Source: Styela clava
Taxonomy: Eukaryota; Chordata; Ascidiacea; Stolidobranchia; Styelidae
Direction: 5' to 3'
NCBI RefSeq assembly: GCF_964204865.1
Contig: NC_135252.1
Span: 13,413,383 to 13,477,382 of the forward strand
DNA: 64,000 nucleotides
The position numbers and the translations under genes were made by a program. How positions within the stretch are numbered: position 1 is the first letter of the stretch; each line of letters starts with the position of its first letter. Under the pieces are notes generated by a model. That model was given only the letters and a program-made list of their open reading frames with translations, searched no databases and was not told where the DNA came from. Of the stretch, positions 25,541-37,276 are shown in pieces.

Positions 25541-27770
25541 GCACAAAAATGTTTGCAGTATCTCTTCATACAAGAGTGTACGCAACATTTACGAGCACAG
25601 AATACGGAATATATTCCATGGCTCACTAAACGACCATTTTGCTAATGGTCCACCGATTTTCTCAAAAATGCGTTTTTCAAAAACCCATTTCACCTGGAGG
25701 CCGAAAACAGTGTTGTATTTTTCCACATGTATTATATCCTCTCATTTCAGTCTGTGGACCTCATCATCAAGGTTGGAAGTTTACACCGACGACATCCTGA
25801 AATGTCTTGAAGAATCAAATTGTATCATTTTTATATTACTTTACGCTCTTATATAACTTATTTATTCGAACGTTTTATATTCATCTGCGTTTCTATCACA
25901 TATTTATTTTTTCTATTCTATTTTGTAAATGCAATATCACATTATAATTTGAAAATAGTTTTGAGACACTTGTGTCTGTTGATCTTCCTACGGGTAATTT
26001 AGATTATACAACCGCGCATTGTTACCATTATTGGCAAGTTGATTAGATTTACTGGTTTTCCAATGAAACAATACACCTAGAATGTTGAGGTCTAAAATTG
26101 AAGGAAATCATCCATCCTTAATCTTATCTTGAATATCGTTCCAAATATATACATATAAATCATTACCAATTGGTAAAATGGTAAGATAGAATTTCTTGGT
26201 GTAAATACCAAAAGATGTCATGTTAAGTTGATGGCAAATGCCACGTAGAAATGACGACAAAGATAAAAGTAAAAAAAAACGAAAATCAAAAACGAAAGGA
26301 GCCAAATACAATAGAAATTTTTTTATTAAATGAAAGTAGCCTAATGCTATTCAAATTATTCTGAAATGTTTTTCATTTTTACAAAACTAAATGGTTTAGT
26401 AATCCAGACACAGTTCTCTATCGAGGAATATGTCGGAAATCACTCGTCCAGAACCTATGCGTATTAGATAGATGCTTATAACTGAGAGTTTATTTAATTC
26501 CTTTTGCGCACAGTCACTATTGAACAACAAAACAAAATGGAGTACTGCTGAGATCGTTATGAATGTTCGTTTGACAAGCGTGACAAATTATCTTGCATAA
26601 AGTACGTTAAACAGAAACATCACAGCTGAGAATCTGAAGGCAAGTGTTATTATAAAGCAGTGCTATAAATGTTGTAGCAACTCTCATACTCATTTGCGAT
26701 TAGGTCTGAAACTAGGTTCATTCACAGTTTACCTTATATATATGGTGTAAGTAAACGAATTACAATAAACATGCATCAAGACAAAACATAGCATTGATTT
26801 TCCATTTAATGAAACTCACGAACATGCAGTTATACCTTGAATATAAACAGACGGCAATTCTAACGGAAATTATTTGATACTAACTTTATCCGATTAGCCT
26901 ATCTGTGAAATAAATCTTGAAAAAATTCTTTCGAGTGAACATACAACACAATTGAAAATAAAAATACTTTGACGATGACATAATTTTCCAGCAATGTAAT
27001 AAAAAACACCCATTACATCAAAAATGAATTATACTTTTAAACATAGTTCATAGAATTATACTTTTAAACAAGTTCGAAATGAACATCTTGCAGGAACAGC
27101 ACCTAGTATATTACATTCAGATTTAGATCTTTATTTTCATCGTGCAAGAATCAATGTAAAACAATAAACACGCATAGAAAAACACCAAACAAAAACTGAA
27201 AACATTGAATCTAGCAAGTGATGAGGGGTCGCAAAAGACTCGGTGAGTCATCCAGTCAGCGACACCTTATTGCTAGGTTTGAGCAGTAAGTATAACGAAG
27301 AAACAATTTATTAAAAACAATCATCTCAAAATACAGAATCATGAACAGAATAGTGAGAAAACCCATTTTAATTTATTTCGTGTAGATGGCGAATTAGCGT
27401 CATCTGGTAGTCTCTAGTGAACAGGATATGCCTCGGTGCGTGCAAGTGTGATAGTATTTTTTCCGCGTGTTCATGATTCTTTGTTTTTCTGTTTTTGTAA
27501 TTTGTTATTGCTGTGTTAAGTAATGATTTTCTATTGCTGTGTTTCGTAATGATTAACCCCGAATGCGAGGATGAGAACGCATCGTCTGCCACGTTCTGGG
27601 CGGTGACACAGAGTCGAGTTTTGTGTTTCGTGTCAGCAGTTTATGTTGAACTTATTTCACTTTAAGTTGACTTATTGCTGTTTTAAAATAAGAATAAACC
27701 GCAGTCGGGCCTCGGATCTTCTGTTTTATCGTGGCAGATGTTTTAAAAAGTATAGGAAGAAAAAGCTGCG
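25541..27770. other. Intergenic, mostly unassigned
   Basis: AT-rich sequence without a recognised gene. A splice-acceptor-like CTCTCATTTCAG at about 25750 is followed by a 20-codon open stretch; it could be an alternative last exon, but nothing supports it. From about 27200 the sequence belongs to the decayed retroelement whose gag remnant follows. 27700-27720 holds an AATAAACC signal, and 27771-27795 a leader-like ATTGGCGAGCACGCCAGGA of the kind seen before gag in LTR retrotransposons. Confidence 0.4.
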
Positions 27771-27837
27771 ACAAAATTGGCGAGCACGCCAGGACGATAA
27801 TTTGTGAGAATTATCGATACAAGTATAACGAAACGAT

Positions 27838-28213
27838 ATGAATTTTTTAATGGCACTTCCACGATTCCCTCAGGGGGATGATTTCGACGGATTTATGAGG
27901 GGATCCGATTCTTATTGCACCGGCGTGGATGTGTCACAAGAATTGAGAAAGCATATGTTGATTACTTGTTTAGATAGTCAAACTAAATGGGACATCAAAA
28001 ATGGCCGCGGAAATGTGTATGACTTAGAAGCTGACGAAATAATCGAGCGAATACGGTCCAGCGCTTCTGCGCCGTCGCGTCTACATAAGTTGAGACAGGA
28101 ACTCTTTAATAAAGAATTCTTTTGACTATGTTTCTCTTATCCAAAACGGACGTAGGGCACGGGATTTAACTATTTGTAAGCGAGTTTGCGAGCGTGGTGT
28201 CCTTGCAAATTGA
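27838..28213 (+). pseudogene. LTR-retrotransposon gag-like remnant
   Basis: The open frame 27838-28125 begins with a proline/aspartate-rich start and contains VDVSQELRKHMLITCLDS and SRLHKLRQELFNKEF. This layout (short acidic N-terminus, a ...LL..LD..T... stretch, then SAP.+LH..RQELF) is that of gag proteins from LTR retrotransposons. After a one-base shift at the stop (28123-28125) the frame continues in a related register to 28211-28213. No protease, reverse transcriptase or paired LTR was found, so only the 5' part of an element survives. Confidence 0.6.
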
Positions 28214-28366
28214 AGCGAGAGATACATGTGAACAACTTATTTGTGTCAAATAATATACCTTGATGAATAAAGAATTCTCGCCGTTTTCACTTTCCACAGC
28301 CTTGGATTTCCCTTGCGCTTCCGTCGTTCAAGGCGCGATTTAACTTCTTGTATTGATATGTTATAT

Positions 28367-28539
28367 ATGGTTGGTTCTAGCGGTAAGAGCAAAGTATGGG
28401 AATACTTGGTGTGTCATAATGATGGCGTGATTTGTAAAATATGCTTATCCTTATTAAGTCAAAGGGTTCCGCCGATTTAAAAAAAAATCACCAGCAATTT
28501 GTAGAGCCATCTCGGAGCAAAACACAAGAGCAAGTATGA
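28367..28539 (+). pseudogene. BED zinc-finger remnant (hAT N-terminus)
   Basis: From ATG 28367 the frame reads SKVWEYLVCHNDGVICKICL, the W-x-Y...C-x2-C half of a BED finger. After a one-base shift near 28465, GSADLKKNHQQF supplies the G-S-x-x-L-x-x-H half. BED fingers are typical of hAT transposases and of host proteins derived from them. The frameshift and the early stop show this is decayed. The tandem CATCGGTATCGG phrases 230 bp downstream fit hAT subterminal sequence. Confidence 0.55.
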
Positions 28540-28769
28540 TTGGAGCCAATGCAGAAAGGCATTGGAGCCAATGCAGAAAAACTCTGCTCAACTACATCTG
28601 AGACTGCTGAACTGTAGCTATTGGGATTAATAAGCTTTCTGCCCCTACAATACGTGTTCTTTCTTGCCACGCTCACAATTGCATGAGTTCGACATTTCAT
28701 TTCTTTTGCAAGAAAACACAATATTCTTGTATTCAACACAGTATTGCTTGTTACTGTATCCATATTTGT

Positions 28770-28862
28770 AGGTGAGGAAACATCGGTATCGGCTTAGCTC
28801 CCTACTTTTAGAAAACCATCGGTATCGGTTTAAAAAGGCAGTATCGGTCGAGCCTAGTCCTA
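28770..28862. repeat. CATCGGTATCGG repeats, probable hAT subterminal end
   Basis: CATCGGTATCGG occurs twice (about 28773 and 28818) and a variant CAGTATCGG once, ending GAGCCTAGTCCTA. Repeated TATCGG units next to a terminus of the type TAGGGCT...AGCCCTA are common in hAT elements. No matching left end or target duplication could be identified. Confidence 0.45.
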
Positions 28863-30116
28863 ATTAAGCAATCGACATGCGTCTACTCTAACGGACCTTT
28901 CCAAATAGCTGTATCGTGGTGTGCCAAGTTATAGTTTCTCACTTCATTTTTTGTATGACTTTTTTCTTTTTTGTCATCTCGCTCTTTCTGTTTTTTCATC
29001 GCTCTCGGCTGTATTTGTATTTCTTATAATTTAATACTATCATCGCGGTTTACTTTTTATTTCGAGAATTTATATAGCAAACTCTGCACAGATGGACCAT
29101 GGTACGTTTATCACCACTTTTCAGTCACTCTAGAGACATTTGGAAATCTTTTGATGAAATAGTCTCAACATGGAACGTTGCACTATACTGAAAGTCCACA
29201 TCTCGCGTAGCTGTCCTATAATCCAAGGGACGGTCGCTACGCTACCCCCAAGAGGGAGATTTAGGGAAACTTGTTCAGTAAAGTAAACAACGGCCGCTCG
29301 TTTGTGTTCGATTGACGCACCCGGGTCGTTGCTCCAGACGAATGACGAAAATTGTTCGGCGCACTGCCCCCGACACCGATAGTCCATTACGTACTTACAT
29401 ACTACAAATTGATCGTCATAAATTGATCGATCATCCCAAATGAAAGTCGATAATCATTAATTTCAAGGTCCGTGATCACTCAACCGTGACGATAATTTTT
29501 TGTCATAAACTTCACTTCAATTACCTTTGTAACCCAAATATGACATCTCTATCTATCACCCTTCTCGAGATATGACCAAAAATCACCTGCGCGTGATTGG
29601 TTGGGGCTGCCTAAAAACGATTCAATTCATTTTTCAAACATGCCCATGTCATTAGATTCTTGATAGCACCTCTCAGAGACCCACAATAAGTCAAAATCAA
29701 TGGAGCGTGACTGGGGTAAGGTGAAAAAAAATCTTGAAAAAGGCATTTACCTAATTTTTCCGAACGTACCTATGCACTTCATTTCTCAATATCTTTATCC
29801 TGCGTAGCGCAACATTCCGAACTCTTTGGGGCGTTACAGGGAGGGGAAATCCCAAATTTCCGGTGGTGAAATCTTCGAATAATTATTCTTTTCGAGATTT
29901 AAGTATCGCTTTGCCCGAAATCTCATTCCAAGTGCCCTGAACCGTCCAAAATCAATAATAGCTGAGTGGACGTGGCTTTTCACGCGTTTTCTCACTGAGG
30001 GACGGAGGCACTGCCCCACCCCCGATGATACTTGTAAAAATTCCCAATACTCGAACAAACACTTTCCCGCTCCGGATATGGAGCAAGTCCGTTATATACA
30101 TAGCAGCTCTTTGTGG
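28863..30116. other. Unassigned intergenic sequence
   Basis: No convincing coding frame. The minus-strand frames 29387-29130 and 30058-29834 lack family motifs and splice context. The text is less AT-rich than the neighbourhood from 29200 on and is probably old transposon sequence. Confidence 0.4.
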
Positions 30117-30378
30117 AGTAGTCCAAGCACACGCCGGAAAAGTTTATAAAATAACTGAAATTTTTAAATATTTATGTTAACTTGAATATCATTTTGCCAT
30201 GCTCGCGGAAAGACCGTTTAATGACGGTGTATCACTGGGCGTAAAAACCCGGGGGTTTTGTTCGCAGAAATACAATAGAAATGATTCGCGTACTCTTGTT
30301 AATGTGCATGAAGTTGCGACACCCCGTGTAGCCTATATAATCGCGGATGACGGTGATAAGTTTGTAGAAGTTATTTAA
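30117..30378 (+). repeat. Block R, copy 1
   Basis: About 260 bp, from GTAGTCCAAGC to GTTATTTAA, repeated at 32427-32697 in the same orientation with roughly 90% identity by eye. It contains CGTAAAAACCCGGGGGTTTT, a GC palindrome. The two copies bracket the piggyBac remnant. Confidence 0.85.
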
Positions 30379-31159
30379 CTCTTTGAACTCTGACGTCTCT
30401 GAGCGAAGTTACTCGCTCCCCCTGAAGGTTCGCGGCGCCGTATTGGTAGAACAATAAAATAATTCTAAATATTGGCTATTTGGCACGCCTATAACTTTTT
30501 ATCAAATTTAGGTAGCACGTTGTGTGACATTTCAATCGAAAGAAAATTTTATCGTGCATTCAGAATGTATTTTCCCTTTCGAAATACATTTTGTCAAAAA
30601 CAATAAAATTGACTCTAATCTAACAGTGATTTTTTTGCATGTAAGTGAGTTATGGCTCCAAATTTTGTTATTTTGGTACAAAATATACAGCCAATAATTG
30701 ATGTTCATAAAGAGTTCTTCATAGGCTTTTTGTTGATATTCGAATTATTATCGTGGCTGCCGTATAACCAATTTTATATTTAAATATTCAATTGTGTATC
30801 ATTGTCGGGTGAACAACTCCGATACGCGGTCATGGCGCACTGATTACGCAAAAGCCAATCACGTGGCTAAAGTCATGAAGATGTTGATACGTACGTTCGA
30901 AACGTATTGCGTGGCAAAATGCGCAAGATAACTTTCACGACGACGTTCTCAGCGGGGCATCGGTCGCCCAGTTTCGATATGATTGAAGCACCGACGTCGA
31001 GTAACGCATGCAGTAATGGAGAAGTGAAGTTTATATCGTCAATTCCGTCACATAAAATTTCCATGGAAAATGTTTTATTCATTCATCAGTATTTTATTCA
31101 TTATTCATCAGTATTATTCAGTCAGATATTTGTTCAAATATCAACCAAAATAAATACTT

Positions 31160-32153
31160 GTCCATCTTCAGATCAAAATATCAGATTGTACGAATATTAG
31201 GCGAAGCAAGTCAAGACAATAACTGTATACTGAGTTAGGGAGTAACCGGTAACTTGGTCGTACGATTAAGTGAACCGTTTTATGGTCAAATCACATAATA
31301 TATATGGACCGTTTTTATACATCCGTTAGACTCGCAGACTACTTGTTTCGTCAGAAAGTTACTAGAATATGCGGTACAACCATGACCGATAGGAAACACT
31401 TCCCCAAAATGATTATAAAACGAAACAATGAAATGGGTAAAGGAGAATCGGACTAATTGTACAACTGGAGTGTTGATGCCATTGCATGGCAAGACAAAAA
31501 AACAATATATTTTATTACAACGGCATTTTTAGATTCGCCGAACACGCGAGTTCAAAGATACGAGCCAGCTCAACGAAAAAGAGTCGATATCATATGTCCA
31601 GCAGCGGTTAGCGTACAATTCCTTCATGGGAGGGACAGACAAAAATGACCAAATGACTCCTGCAAAAATGCAGACTGCACTACAAATGGCCGAGAGGACT
31701 CGTTATGAAGTTTTTTGCGTGGGCGACATACAACTCGTACGTGTTAATGAATTTTGTTAGGCCTCATAACATAAGAGGAAAAAGAGTATTCACTTTTCAC
31801 AATTTTCTAGAACAATTGTTTGAAGAGCTCGCTGGAGGGAGCAAAATGTTAACGACAAAAAATGCAAGATTGTTAAACAGAATGAGGAATTGACAGATAT
31901 GAAAAGACTTCGAGTAAACGTACGCCACGATGTGTATAAACCGAAAAAAGCCAGCACTAATAACAGATGTGTCGTATGCCGCAAAATTTACAAAATTGCA
32001 AGGAGGTCCAATCCTGCCGCTAAAGACAAAGAGTTGCCCAAACAATGCAAAACTACGTTCAAATGCAGATACTGCGATGAATACTTATGCATAGGGAATG
32101 AAACCAATAATCATTGGTATGATTGGCATAACAAAGTGCAATATTGGGTTTAG
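31160..32153 (+). pseudogene. piggyBac-type transposase, degenerate
   Basis: Pieces in all three + frames line up in the order of a piggyBac (PGBD-like) transposase: NLVVRLSEPFYGQ; IYMDRFYTSVRLADYLF (with the conserved catalytic Asp region Y-x-D-x-F-x-T-S); TDRKHFPKM; WQDKKTIYFITTAF; YNSFMGGTDKNDQM (the M-G-G-x-D-x-x-D-Q motif); and a C-terminal Cys-rich finger CVVCRKI...CRYCDEYLCI ending at 32153. The frame is broken by TAA stops and by at least three frameshifts (near 31200, 31280 and 31630). The N-terminus is missing or unrecognisable. It cannot encode an active enzyme. Confidence 0.82.
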
Positions 32154-32177
32154 AGTGTATAGCAGTCTTTTATCCAC

Positions 32178-32411
32178 TTCGACAAGATATATACTATTTT
32201 CATAACGTATTTTTATTTAGTATATGATATTATTCCCGCCGAGGCACGACAGTGTAGTTAACATTATTATTCTCAGCCAATGATCAGTTTATACACATTT
32301 AAGTAAAAGCTAGATTGCAACACCTGGGTATATTGCAAACAAAAACAATAAGATCAGGGTGAATCACCGCGCGATAAAAACGGGGGCTTTTGTTGCGGAC
32401 AGAAAGATATA
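32178..32411 (+). repeat. Block S, copy 1
   Basis: Begins TTCGACAAGATA, includes ATTCCCGCCGAGG and CACCTGGGTATATTGCAAAC, and ends GCGGACAGAAAGATATA. It is repeated at 32704-32937. It directly follows the piggyBac reading frame and is probably its 3' non-coding part. Confidence 0.85.
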
Positions 32412-32426
32412 ATTGATATGACCGTT

Positions 32427-32697
32427 GTAGTCCAAGCCCATGCCGAAAAAGTTTATAAAATAACTGACATTTTTAAATATTTATGTTAACTTGAATATCA
32501 TTTTGCTATGCTCGCGGAAAGACCGTCCAATGACGGTGTATCACTGGGCATAAAAACCCGGAGGGTTTTGTTCGCAGAAATACAATAGAAATGATTTGTG
32601 TACTCGTTTGTCTATTATTAATGTGTATGAAGTTGCGACACCCCATGTAACCTATATAATCGCTTATGACGGTGATAAATTTCTAGCAGTTATTTAA
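32427..32697 (+). repeat. Block R, copy 2
   Basis: The second copy of 30117-30378, lying between the two S blocks. R and S end in related text (GGTGTATCACTGGGC..AAAAACCCGG..TTTTGTT in R versus GGTGAATCACCGCGC..AAAAACGGGG..TTTTGTT in S), so R and S may be homologous ends of one family. Confidence 0.85.
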
Positions 32698-32703
32698 AGG
32701 AAA

Positions 32704-32937
32704 TTCGACAAGATACTATTTCCATAACATATTTTTATTTAATATTTAAAATAAGATATTATTCCCGCCGAGGAACGACAGTGTAGTTAAAATTAATATT
32801 CTCAGCCAATGATCAGTTTATACACATTTAAGTAAACGCTAGATTGCAACACCTGGGTATATTGCAAACGATAAGATCAGGGTGAATCACCGCGCGAAAA
32901 AAAAACAGGGGCTTTTGTTGCGGACAGAAAGATATAA
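32704..32937 (+). repeat. Block S, copy 2
   Basis: The second copy of 32178-32411 with a few small insertions and deletions, giving the order R-(piggyBac)-S-R-S. Confidence 0.85.
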
Positions 32938-33982
32938 CTGAAGTGTTTGAATAGCACATCGGTGCAAGTTGCTACACATTTCAAGAAGTTATTCAAGAAA
33001 CAAGACTGTCATAATTTTAAAATTGATCAATGATTAATAGGTGTTGCTCTTTATATTGAGGAACCGCAGTGTAATTAGGAGACTCGGTATTCTTAAGTCA
33101 GAGATTTTATCTGTGTACAGTTGGATATATTTCAGATTTACCGGCGATACTTTATTAGAGAACCGCGCACCGATTTTTTAAATATTGAAAGTCGTAAAAT
33201 ATACAGGAATGCTTTGCTATGCTAGTACATAGTATTTGTAGGGCGCATCGCATAATTCACACCATGCAATTTATCGTTGTTGGTATCAAAACGCTGGTCA
33301 GTATGCATGTATCTATTGAATGGTCTTCTGTGTTTCATTTTATATCGTCATGTAAATGGAACTATGTACACAGTGGGTCCTCGTCGGTTTTTAGGACTCA
33401 ACAAACCAGTATTTGTGCTGTAAACAATGGCCTTTATAAACGCCGAGATCCGCAATTACTCATCAGTAACGGCACGAGCGAACTCAACAAAAAATATAAC
33501 AGAATTTATTCAAGCGAAGCAAACCAGTACGAACTAATGGTATTTGGGAGCCATCATAAATAGCAAATTTCGTGTAATAAATTTTACAATGGCTGTCCAC
33601 TTTTTGTAGGCGGTAACAACCATATGTATTTGGTTTTATTGTGAGAAATTTTGATAAATTATACGATGGAATATTCATTGCAATATAGCAAACAGACACG
33701 CACAGGGAAATATTATTATAGAGTGCGAATTTCATAAACACGGGCTATGTTAGCAGGGGATTGCGACAGTGCTCGTTTATGAATGAAGCCAGTAATAGAT
33801 CTTTGAATGATTTTATACATTCTGAAAAACTTATACCGTACTTATATCGATCGATATTGACACAGTGAAATAATGAATATTTAAATAAATAGTATATATA
33901 CGTGTAGACGTATAGAAACAGTTTTTAATTATCTTATCAAAGTTATATATATAAATTGCTAGTCATCGGGAACTAATGAACG

Positions 33983-36900
33983 ATGGGCGAGGTAAGTAAA
34001 CTAAGACTTGAGCAATAATGTAGCATCACAACTACATTGCTGTAATAATCAGCGAGTAAATCACCTGGTTACAGAATACACCTAACTTCCATCTGTACTT
34101 ATTTTTAGGTAAACAAAGTATTTATGGAAAATAAAGAGATTGACAAGTTCACTCCTCAGATTTTCGAGGTCTGTATACCATAGGCAGCGTAAAGAAGTAT
34201 TTTTGAAGACTTTTATTTCAAGTCAAAGAAATTGTTAATTGATGAATAGTAGCCACCGAAGTTTACTCTCCAATAAATAGTTTGGTTGCGATAATGAGTA
34301 GTTAACTTTCTTGACAATTCACTTAATATACATGCTATCGAATGTATACTCATATATAGTCAGTTTTATGAGTACCTGAACACAGGCTAAAAGCGGATCT
34401 TGACAATTACGTTACACTATGAATACCGAATGCCACGACTGAAGACTAGATGACAAAACCGAAATGCATGCAAGAACAATCACCATAGTATTTTACACTC
34501 GATATTAACAATTTCAGATTGCGAAAGAAAATGAAGATTTTCCACTGAAAGCAAGTCAAACCCAGGAAAGGATTTTTTATTTACATCACGGCAGTGATAA
34601 CTTTGTATTAATAAAACACCCTCAAGCAAATCGCACATTTTAAAATACCGATCTTTATAATATTTTTTCTGTGATATTTCAGTCACAGTATGAAATCGTT
34701 CGACATGTATATCAGAATTCCTATATACAAAATAAGAACACCAATTTTTGCACTGTAAAATATAGAAATAAATATCATGAGGTATTTCAGTATTAGTTAT
34801 CAAAAATCAAATTATTGAAACTTAAATTTTCAGGAAGACGACATGGACGAGTTGAAACAAAAGATGCATGACCTGGTAAGTTTTTGTAAATTATTTAAGT
34901 GTAAGAGAGCAATTATACGCACACGAAGGAAAAAACGAAATATTTCAGCTACGGTAACTTATCAGTACCTATGTGAGGGGCCCGACCGGTAAGGGTACCC
35001 AGGCTATCCTAGCTTTTAGAAGTCGATATGACGATGATTCATGCTTCTAGTTTTCACGTGAATTGAAATACTAAATGGTCCAAGTTTACTGTATTATCAT
35101 ATCTGGTACCGTAGTCTAACGTTCCCCATATAAAACCTCTGACATTCGTTATAAGCACGCCTTTTTTTCTGATCCGCTGACATGCGACCGTGGAACCGCG
35201 ATAATTAATTTTTATTTTGTTGACGTCAGCTCACAAAACTTCAGATAGAAAAACGAATCCCCCGGTGCCATCAGGAAGTTTGGGAATAAATAAAAGTAGC
35301 CTAATAGCCTTCTAGCGACAACAACAATCTTGAACAATCAGTGAAAATTTCAGAGCAATTGATCCAAAACGATCCATACGTATTTTATTCCCGATACTGT
35401 TATTCCTAACCTACAAAGTCCAGGTTGTATGAAAAAAGAGTACGTTAAAACCAGGATTGCTATACTTGGTCTTTGCTCGATAATAGTAGAATGGATAATG
35501 AACAAGAAGAAACTTATTTGAATGAATTGCAAGTTAACTAGATCGAAGATTTAGTTTTAAATTGCTATATGATTGATAAATGATACTATTATTTAGGATG
35601 AGTTAGAATCATCGGCGGGATTTAAACGAAGGAACCCGTTGTTAGCGAGTTGGCTACAAAAGAGAACCCGTTCTGAAAATTTTGAATCCTCTCACTGATT
35701 AGAATGTACCAACAATTTCGAAATGAAGTTTTACAACCCAACTAATCTTTTTCATGATATCTTACTGAAAAGGATTTTCAGAGAGCACAAGTAAACTATT
35801 TCTCTTCATTTCGTTCTTATTTTCAGGAAAACCAATGTCAAAAATTGAGTAAAGAACGCGATGAAGCGGTAAGTAAAAGATATCTTTTATTTGAACCAAA
35901 CTTTAACGCATTTCTGTTGTTTTGATAAACCATTATACCCATTCGAACCAGTTCTGGTCTTCCAAAAATACATTCCAAAAAAGACAATTTTTTATACCTT
36001 AGGCTACCTTATACGCGACTCAGTTATATTCATTATTTAGAAAGTTAAGATGCGATTACTTTTAGCGAGTTGGCTACAAAAGAGAACCCGTTCTGAAAAT
36101 TTTGAATCCTCTCACTGATTAGAATGTACCAACAATTTCGAAATGAAGTTTTACAACCCAACTAATCTTTTTCATGATATCTTACCGAAAAGGATTTTCA
36201 GAGAGCACAAGTAAACTATTTCTCTTCATTTCGTTCTTATTTTCAGGAAAACCAACGTCAAAAATTGAGTAAAGAACGCGATGAAGCGGTAAGTAAAAGA
36301 TATCTTTTATTTGAACCAAACTTTAACGTTTTTCTGTTGTTTTGAGAAATCATTATACCCATTCGAACCAGTTCTGGTCTTACAAAAATACATTCCAAAA
36401 AAGACAATTTTTTATACCTTAGGCTACCTTATACGCGACTCAGTTATATTCATTATTTAGAAAGTTAAAATGCGATTACTTTTTAGAATATTGGATTTCC
36501 AATGAGCCATTACATTAGAATGAAATTCAATCCAACACTAAACGTTCATTGTGATTCAATTGTCCAACATTTCATTTTCAGATGGCAAAGGGGGATCACA
36601 CAGATCAGGATCTTGGAGTCAAATTAACTTCAGCAGATTCTGAAATCACACGATTGGTAGCTTTTGTTAATTCAAAAAATTCTATGCCATGTATATATTA
36701 CTCGTTTAGAAGCTTCATATGCAGGGGGATCAGATCAAGTGTAGACAAATGTTTGTTAAAATATTTACAATATAAATGTAATAGAGAAAAAAAATATTCT
36801 CCAAAAATAGCATTATAAAGATAAATAATAGAATTCATTGTTATTTTTTCGATATATCCTCGTTTTGCCTTCACCACACACCTCGATATATTAGTCTTTG

Positions 36901-37276
36901 TAATAGTTGCATATTTTAATCGGCGCTTTAAAATATATTCTATAAAACTAATTTAATTTTTTCAGCGATCCGAGAAAAAGAAATTGGAACAAGAAGTGGA
37001 TCGTCTGGTGAGTAACAAAACTGTCTAGTTTTCTTCTCTACAAAAAGATTTAGAGAATCGTGTTCAATATGAAAAATAATATTCAATTTTCGAGTCATGA
37101 TTTATTGAGTATATTCGACAATTTTATCACCGTATATTTCGACTCGTCTAGGGATCAACTACATTTTGAGAAAAAAATTTCCATGAGAATATAATAATCG
37201 CATTTTTTTTTAGAAAAATCGCAGCATTTGGCAAGTCATACGAGACAAGTTACCATGTTGCCGTCGACAACATTGA
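33983..37276 (+). CDS. Small coiled-coil protein built from 42-nt two-heptad exons
   Basis: Eight phase-0 exons join to 124 residues: 33983-33991 (MGE), 34109-34168, 34834-34875, 35827-35868, 36247-36288, 36582-36656, 36966-37007 and 37214-37276 (TGA). Four of the internal exons are exactly 42 nt and encode 14 residues in the same register, with Leu or Ala at positions 7 and 14: EDDMDELKQKMHDL, ENQCQKLSKERDEA, ENQRQKLSKERDEA and RSEKKKLEQEVDRL. Each is two heptads of a charged coiled coil. The C-terminus WQVIRDKLPCCRRQH is basic with paired cysteines, possibly a lipid-anchoring or zinc site. No known family was recognised. The splice sites are good (mostly TTTTCAG and GTAAGT), except exon 2's donor (GAG|GTCTGT), which is weak. 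The start ATG has a good context (AACGATGG). Confidence 0.68.
35283..35390 (+). repeat. Dispersed repeat, copy in an intron of the coiled-coil gene
   Basis: Contains AATAAATAAAAGTAGCC, AATAGCCTTCT and GTGAAAATTTCAGAGCAATT, shared with 62130-62220 and 63121-63215. The phrase GAAAATTTCAAAGCAATTGG is typical of invertebrate dispersed elements. Class unknown. Confidence 0.6.
35642..36480 (+). repeat. 420-bp tandem duplication carrying one 42-nt exon
   Basis: Two adjacent copies, 35642-36060 and 36062-36480, are offset by exactly 420 bp and differ at only about eight to ten sites. Each contains one complete 42-nt exon with its own AG and GTAAGT sites. The exon copies differ by a single base that changes Cys to Arg. 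The high identity marks a recent event or a heterozygous/assembly duplication. Confidence 0.95.

Noticed and set aside
25751..25812. Possible alternative terminal exon after CTCTCATTTCAG downstream of the microseminoprotein-like gene
   Set aside because: Only 20 codons, beyond a good AATAAA, with no similarity.
34480..34803. 107-codon minus-strand open frame in an intron of the coiled-coil gene
   Set aside because: No family motif, no splice support, and composition typical of AT-rich non-coding sequence.
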